Shown: positions 60,746 through 64,000 of the stretch, one piece after another | Numbering within the stretch: position 1 is the stretch's first letter | How the letters are laid out: every line of letters begins with the position of its first letter | Assembly (NCBI RefSeq): GCF_013868155.1 | Contig: NZ_JACEOG010000001.1 | Location: 1,488,001-1,552,000 of the forward strand | Direction: 5' to 3' | DNA: 64,000 nt | From: Aeromicrobium phoceense | Lineage (GTDB): Bacteria; Actinomycetota; Actinomycetes; Propionibacteriales; Nocardioidaceae | Program-made: the position numbers and the translations under genes | Notes under the pieces: generated by a model | What the model was told of the DNA's origin: nothing | Seen by the model: the letters and a program-made list of their open reading frames with translations, nothing else | Databases searched by the model: none

Positions 60746-61065
60746 TGGACGCCAAGCTCCCGATCCGCATGCTGCACGACCGACTCCTGGTTGCGCTCGA
60801 CACGGAGGCGGGCGACCGCCGCTCGTCCGGTGGCATCGTCATCCCCGCCACGGCGGCGATGGGCCGCCGGCTGGGGTGGGCCCGGGTCGAGGCCGTCGGG
60901 TCGCAGGTCCGCGCGGTCGAGGTGGGCGACCGCGTGCTGTTCGACCCGGAGGACCGCGCCGAGGTCGAGGTGCGCGGCGAGAGCTTCGTCCTGCTGCGCG
61001 AGCGCGACCTGCACGCCGTCGCGTCCGAGCGCATCGACGAGGGCCAGACCGGCCTGTACCTGTGA
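60745..61065 (+). CDS. GroES-like (Cpn10 fold) protein
   Basis: A 106-residue protein of the Cpn10 fold: LHDRLLVALDTEAGDRRSSG, GIVIPATAAMGRRLGWARVE, AVGSQVRAVEVGDRVLFDPE. The mobile-loop SSGGIVIP hydrophobic tripeptide that binds GroEL is retained. It is a divergent second copy, away from groEL, found in many actinobacteria beside membrane-protein genes. Its stop overlaps the FUSC gene start. Confidence 0.8.
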   Translation: MDAKLPIRMLHDRLLVALDTEAGDRRSSGGIVIPATAAMGRRLGWARVEAVGSQVRAVEVGDRVLFDPEDRAEVEVRGESFVLLRERDLHAVASERIDEGQTGLYL

Positions 61066-62180
61066 CCACCAGCGACCGGCTCCCGTTCCGCCGGTTGCGC
61101 CTGCCCCACTCCGACGTCTCGGTCCGCGACCGCCTCGAGCGGGTCCGCCGCAGCTGGCGCCTCCTGCTGCGGCTCGCGGTCGCCACCGGCGCCTCCTACG
61201 CCATCGCGACCTACGCGTTCGGTCACTCGCAGGCCTTCTTCGCGCCGATCGCGGCGGTCATCGCGATGATGGCCGGCGCGGGCCGTCGCCAGCGGGTCGT
61301 CTTCGAGCTCGTCCTCGGGGTGGCCTTCGGCGTGCTGGTCGGCGAGCTCTTCATCCTGGCCATCGGCCGCGGTGCCTGGCAGATGGCGCTCATCGCCTCG
61401 CTGACCGCGATCGTGGCGATGCTGTTCAACCTCACGGGGATGGCGCTGACCCAGGCGATCAACTCGGGGGTGCTCCTGGCGGCCGTCGTGCCGCTCGCGG
61501 GGACCGCCAATCCTGCGGTCACCCGGTTCACCGACGCGCTCATCGGCGGGCTGTGCGGGTTCGTCATGATGCTGCCCCTGCCGCGCAACCCCCGCCGCGA
61601 CATCGACGAGAGCCTCCAGAAGCTGCTGGCCGGGCTGGCCGAGGTGCTGACGCACGTCGGCGACGCCATGCGGACCCACGACGTCTCGGTCGCGGAGAAG
61701 GCACTCACCGAGGCCCGCGAGGCCCAGCCCGTCATCGAGTCCCTGCAGGCCACGGCCACGAACGTCAGCGAGATCGCCCGGCTCGCGCCCCTGCGCTGGA
61801 ACCAGCGCGCCGATGTCGCGCGGTACGCCGGAAGCGTCAACGACCTGGACAACGCGCTGCGCGACGCGCGGGTGCTGGCTCGCCGCGTCGCCTCGATGCT
61901 GCGCCACGGGGAGCAGGCGCCCGAGCGACTCACGGAGTCCGTGGAGACGTTGGTGACCGCCGTGCGGATCTACGCCGACGAGTTCGCCTCGGCCGTGGAC
62001 CTGGAGCGGGCGAACGAACGTCTGGTCCACGCCTCCGACCTGGCCATGCACGCGATGGGCGACCGGCTCACGATCAACACCGCCTCGATCGCCGCCCAGG
62101 TGCGGTCGCTGGCGGCCGATCTGCTGATGGCCGGGGGAGTGCCGCGCGCCGCTCTCGACGACCTCCTGGACGTGGACTGA
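61062..62180 (+). CDS. FUSC/aromatic acid exporter-like membrane protein
   Basis: A 372-residue protein from the GTG at 61062. Residues about 30-175 hold five to six transmembrane helices (ASYAIATYAFGHSQAFFAPI, VFELVLGVAFGVLVGELFIL, MALTQAINSGVLLAAVVPLA); the rest is a long helical cytoplasmic part with coiled-coil character. This half-size FUSC layout resembles ArAE/YdhK-type exporters of aromatic acids. The substrate is unknown. It closes an operon with DUF3618 and GroES-like genes and a 35-residue peptide. Confidence 0.82.
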   Translation: MTTSDRLPFRRLRLPHSDVSVRDRLERVRRSWRLLLRLAVATGASYAIATYAFGHSQAFFAPIAAVIAMMAGAGRRQRVVFELVLGVAFGVLVGELFILAIGRGAWQMALIASLTAIVAMLFNLTGMALTQAINSGVLLAAVVPLAGTANPAVTRFTDALIGGLCGFVMMLPLPRNPRRDIDESLQKLLAGLAEVLTHVGDAMRTHDVSVAEKALTEAREAQPVIESLQATATNVSEIARLAPLRWNQRADVARYAGSVNDLDNALRDARVLARRVASMLRHGEQAPERLTESVETLVTAVRIYADEFASAVDLERANERLVHASDLAMHAMGDRLTINTASIAAQVRSLAADLLMAGGVPRAALDDLLDVD

Positions 62181-62287
62181 TGGAGCCGAGACACCTGCTC
62201 GAGGAGCTGCGGCGACGGCTCGGACTACCGGGCCCGGAAGAAGATTCCGAGAAACACGCGGAAGAACCCTCGACAGAGGACGACTGA
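62180..62287 (+). CDS. 35-residue acidic small protein
   Basis: An ATG overlapping the FUSC stop (TGATG) opens a 35-codon frame: a helical first half (EPRHLLEELRRRLGLPGPEE) and an acidic tail. It is probably a true, translationally coupled small protein. Function unknown. Confidence 0.5.
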   Translation: MEPRHLLEELRRRLGLPGPEEDSEKHAEEPSTEDD

Positions 62288-62352
62288 CTCCACTATCTTC
62301 GATGAGTCGCTTCGATCGAAGTGACACAGCACACATCAGGAGGTGAGCCCCG

Positions 62353-62415
62353 ATGACCAAGTTCTTCGCGCTCACGAACGCCCCCGGGCGTCGCTCCGTC
62401 GTGTTGCTGACCTAG
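62353..62415 (+). CDS. putative 20-residue leader peptide
   Basis: MTKFFALTNAPGRRSVVLLT, then TAG. It has a full Shine-Dalgarno (AGGAGGTGA, 62338-62346) nine bases before the ATG. The stop is 25 bases before an intrinsic terminator hairpin. The arrangement is that of a regulatory upstream reading frame: stalling or slow translation would change folding of the following RNA. The tail VVLLT and the run of T/F/L codons could be the sensed part. The palindrome CTTCGATCGAAG lies upstream (62310-62321). Confidence 0.6.
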   Translation: MTKFFALTNAPGRRSVVLLT

Positions 62416-62440
62416 TCGATCCTTTTCGACACGTATCACC

Positions 62441-62478
62441 AGCCGCTTCGGACGCTCGTCCGGAGCGGCTCTTCTTTT
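62441..62478 (+). terminator. attenuator-type terminator after the leader peptide
   Basis: AGCCGCTTCGGAC (62441-62453) pairs with GTCCGGAGCGGCT (62458-62470), 13 bp with one G-U, loop of four, followed by CTTCTTTT. It lies between the leader peptide and the next ORF on the same strand. It is the only strong hairpin in this interval. Confidence 0.7.
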
Positions 62479-62514
62479 GCCCACCATCCCCACGAATCAG
62501 AAAGGAGGCGCGTC

Positions 62515-62775
62515 ATGACCACGACTCTCACCCACCTCATGCCCGCGAACACCACTGCCCCGACCACAGTCCCGAACCCCGGGACCGTCCACGCGGAGGC
62601 GACCACGGGAGAGGAGGTGACCTCCATGTCGTTGTTCGAGTTCAAGAGTCAGCCACGACCGCGCGCCGACCTTGATCGAATCGTGGTCCTGGAAAGGATG
62701 AAGCAGCGCCGTCGCGCCGAGCGCCATGCGTCTGCTGTCTACAGCCAGGTCTGGGGCATTCGCGCCAACCGGTGA
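62515..62775 (+). CDS. small basic protein behind the attenuator
   Basis: An 86-residue frame from the ATG at 62515, which has AGAAAGGAGG six bases upstream. A second in-frame ATG at 62626, with its own GAGGAGGTGA, would give 49 residues (MSLFEFKSQPRPRADLD ..., basic RMKQRRRAERHAS). The first part is Thr/Pro-rich and looks like a second leader. The GGAGGT-G-ACCTCC palindrome at 62613-62625 could hide the second ribosome site. No Cys residues, so it is not WhiB-like. Function unknown; a ribosome- or RNA-binding role fits the charge. Confidence 0.5.
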   Translation: MTTTLTHLMPANTTAPTTVPNPGTVHAEATTGEEVTSMSLFEFKSQPRPRADLDRIVVLERMKQRRRAERHASAVYSQVWGIRANR

Positions 62776-62786
62776 GCATCGCCGGT

Positions 62787-62873
62787 CGAGTAGCTTGCGA
62801 GCGCAGCGAGCGGCGTATCGAGACCACGTCACGTGATCTCGATACGCCGCCTCGCCAGCTCGGCGGCTACTCG
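62787..62873. repeat. nested intergenic inverted repeat
   Basis: Outer arms CGAGTAGC (62787-62794) and GCTACTCG (62866-62873); inner arms GGCGTATCGAGA (62812-62823) and TCTCGATACGCC (62837-62848) around TCACGTGA. It is of the same family as 31613-31714 (GAGTAGC ... ATCGA) and probably terminates the convergent genes on both sides. Confidence 0.65.
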
Positions 62874-62881
62874 ATCGTCTT

Positions 62882-63751
62882 TCAGCGGCCCTGCAGGGCC
62901 TCGGCGTAGGCCAGGATCCGCTTCGCGTCGCGGATGTGCAGCTCCTCGATCATCTTGCCGTTGTACGTGGCCACGCCCTTGTTCTCGGCGGCGGCCTCGT
63001 CGAACGCGGCGATCATGCCCTCGGCACGCTCCACGTCGGCCGCGCTGGGGGCGAACGCCTCGTTGGCCGGCTCGACCTGCGAGGGGTGGATGAGCGTCTT
63101 GCCGTCGAAGCCCATCTCGCGACCCTGGCGCGCCTCGGCGGCGAAGCCCTCGGGGTCCTTGACGTCGTTGTAGACGCCGTCGATGACGACCTTGCCCGCG
63201 GCGCGGACGGCCAGCAGCGTCCAAGCCAGCGACGTCAGGACGACGGCGTTGCGGCCGGGCACGTGCAGGCCGTACGTCTCGTTGACGATGTCGTTCGTGC
63301 CCATGACGATCACGGTGAGGCGCTCGTGCGCGGCGGCGATCTCCTCGGCGTGCAGCAGCGCCTTCGGCGTCTCGATCATGGCCCACAGCTGCGTGGACTC
63401 CGGCGCACCGGCGGCCTCGATGGCAGCCACCAGGTCGCGCACCTGCTCGGCCGACTCGACCTTCGGCACCAGGATCGCGTCCGGCCCGGCCTGGGCGGCC
63501 GCGGCGATGTCGTCGTCGTGCCACTGGGTGCCGATCGAGTTCACACGGATGGCGAGCTCGCGGTGGCCGTACTCCCCGGAGGTCACGGCGGCGCATACGT
63601 TGGCGCGGCCGGTGTCCTTCGCGTCGGGGGACACCGAGTCCTCGAGGTCGAGGATCAGCGCGTCGGCGTCGATCGACTTGGCCTTCTCGAGCGCGCGCTC
63701 GTTGGCGCCGGGCATGTAGAGGACGGAACGGCGGGGGCGGATCTGCGTCAT
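62882..63751 (-). CDS. CitE-like HpcH/HpaI aldolase family lyase
   Basis: A 289-residue TIM-barrel lyase from the ATG at 63751. Motifs: RRSVLYMPGANERALEKAKS, DALILDLEDSVSPDAKD (Mg-site region), AILVPKVESAEQVRDLVAAI, ETPKALLHAEEIA, DGKTLIHPSQVEPAN. The family cleaves or joins acyl-CoA 3-hydroxyacids such as malyl-CoA, beta-methylmalyl-CoA or citramalyl-CoA. It follows a second lyase by ten bases on the minus strand, so the pair may form one complex or pathway. Confidence 0.85.
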   Translation of the reverse strand: MTQIRPRRSVLYMPGANERALEKAKSIDADALILDLEDSVSPDAKDTGRANVCAAVTSGEYGHRELAIRVNSIGTQWHDDDIAAAAQAGPDAILVPKVESAEQVRDLVAAIEAAGAPESTQLWAMIETPKALLHAEEIAAAHERLTVIVMGTNDIVNETYGLHVPGRNAVVLTSLAWTLLAVRAAGKVVIDGVYNDVKDPEGFAAEARQGREMGFDGKTLIHPSQVEPANEAFAPSAADVERAEGMIAAFDEAAAENKGVATYNGKMIEELHIRDAKRILAYAEALQGR

Positions 63752-63761
63752 CTCAGGCTCC

Positions 63762-64000
63762 TCAGAGGTCGTAGGCCGCGGCCAGGTCGGCATCGCGCTC
63801 GGCCAGGGACTTGGCCAGGTCGAGCATGACGAGGCACTGCTTGCAGGAGGCGTCGTCCTCCATCTTTCCGTCGATCATCACCGCGCCGGAGCCGTCGCCC
63901 ATCGCCTCGACGACGCGCTTGGCGTGCGCGACGTCCTCGGGGCTGGGGGAGAAGACCTTCTTGGCGATGTCGATCTGCACGGGGTGCAGGCTCCACGCGC
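63762..64000 (-). CDS. malyl-CoA lyase-like protein, C-terminal part only
   Basis: The 3' end of a second HpcH/HpaI-family lyase, open to the window edge. The visible tail [20 protein letters not shown], then [20 protein letters not shown], matches the C-terminus of malyl-CoA/beta-methylmalyl-CoA lyases. With the CitE-like gene it suggests glyoxylate or mesaconyl-type C4/C5 acyl-CoA chemistry. Confidence 0.7.
   Translation of the reverse strand, partial: AWSLHPVQIDIAKKVFSPSPEDVAHAKRVVEAMGDGSGAVMIDGKMEDDASCKQCLVMLDLAKSLAERDADLAAAYDL

Noticed and set aside
62515-62775. WhiB7-like regulator downstream of the leader peptide
   Set aside because: The leader/terminator layout is similar, but the product has no cysteines and no AT-hook, so it cannot be WhiB7.

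Overview
The window looks like chromosome from a high-GC Gram-positive actinobacterium, probably a Nocardioidaceae-type organism close to Aeromicrobium or Nocardioides. The signs are a strongly GC-biased third codon position, many GTG starts, stop/start overlaps (ATGA, GTGA), a mycothiol gene (mshB), the actinobacterial fdxA-dapC-dapD lysine genes, a furA-katG pair and a DtxR/IdeR-type iron box. The genus is an inference. No rRNA operon, integrase, transposase or CRISPR array was seen.

Layout. (1) 1-1545: end of a PrmC-like methyltransferase and a secreted lipase. (2) 1625-12608: ychF, then about 9.8 kb ending at a degenerate copy of the ychF 3' end. This segment may be an old insertion. It holds a PASTA-like lipoprotein, a gene remnant, an acetyltransferase, a hydrolase/TetR divergent pair with a clear operator, two ABC-F ATPases, a CYTH-Ppx fusion and a second CYTH protein. 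(3) 12653-31605: mostly single housekeeping or accessory genes: flavin reductases, SdpI, carotenoid oxygenase with a TetR repressor and tandem operators, YnfA, an ATP-grasp enzyme, YibE/F, an APH-like kinase, a BASS transporter, an HSL-fold protein that has lost its catalytic Ser and His, an S9 peptidase, MshB and VanW. (4) 31716-42876: fdxA, dapC and dapD, with a sugar (xylose-type) ABC operon, its ROK regulator and a second ABC exporter lying between dapC and dapD. (5) 43032-50547: metQNI methionine uptake, NYN protein, katG-furA. (6) 51034-59808: an eight-to-nine kb catecholate siderophore operon (entA-C-E-B-F-like plus a phosphopantetheinyl transferase), all on the minus strand behind an iron box. 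A single serine-coding NRPS module with a thioesterase predicts an enterobactin-like trimer. (7) 59834-64000: tRNA-Leu(UAG), bcp, a GroES-like/FUSC operon, a leader-peptide/attenuator locus with two strong Shine-Dalgarno sites downstream, and two CitE/malyl-CoA-lyase-like genes.

Regulation visible in the sequence: three Crp-type sites (TGTGA-N6-TCAC) before the lipase, the BASS transporter and the sugar ABC operon; palindromic operators between three divergent TetR pairs (two clear, one weak); direct repeats between the ROK regulator and its ABC operon; a 9-5-9 palindrome before furA; an iron box before entA; and several intrinsic terminators. The most interesting items for follow-up are the ychF-bounded segment, the leader/attenuator locus at 62353-62775, the pseudo-hydrolase at 25308-26327, the CYTH-Ppx/CYTH pair and the 24-bp tandem repeat that extends the phosphopantetheinyl transferase.
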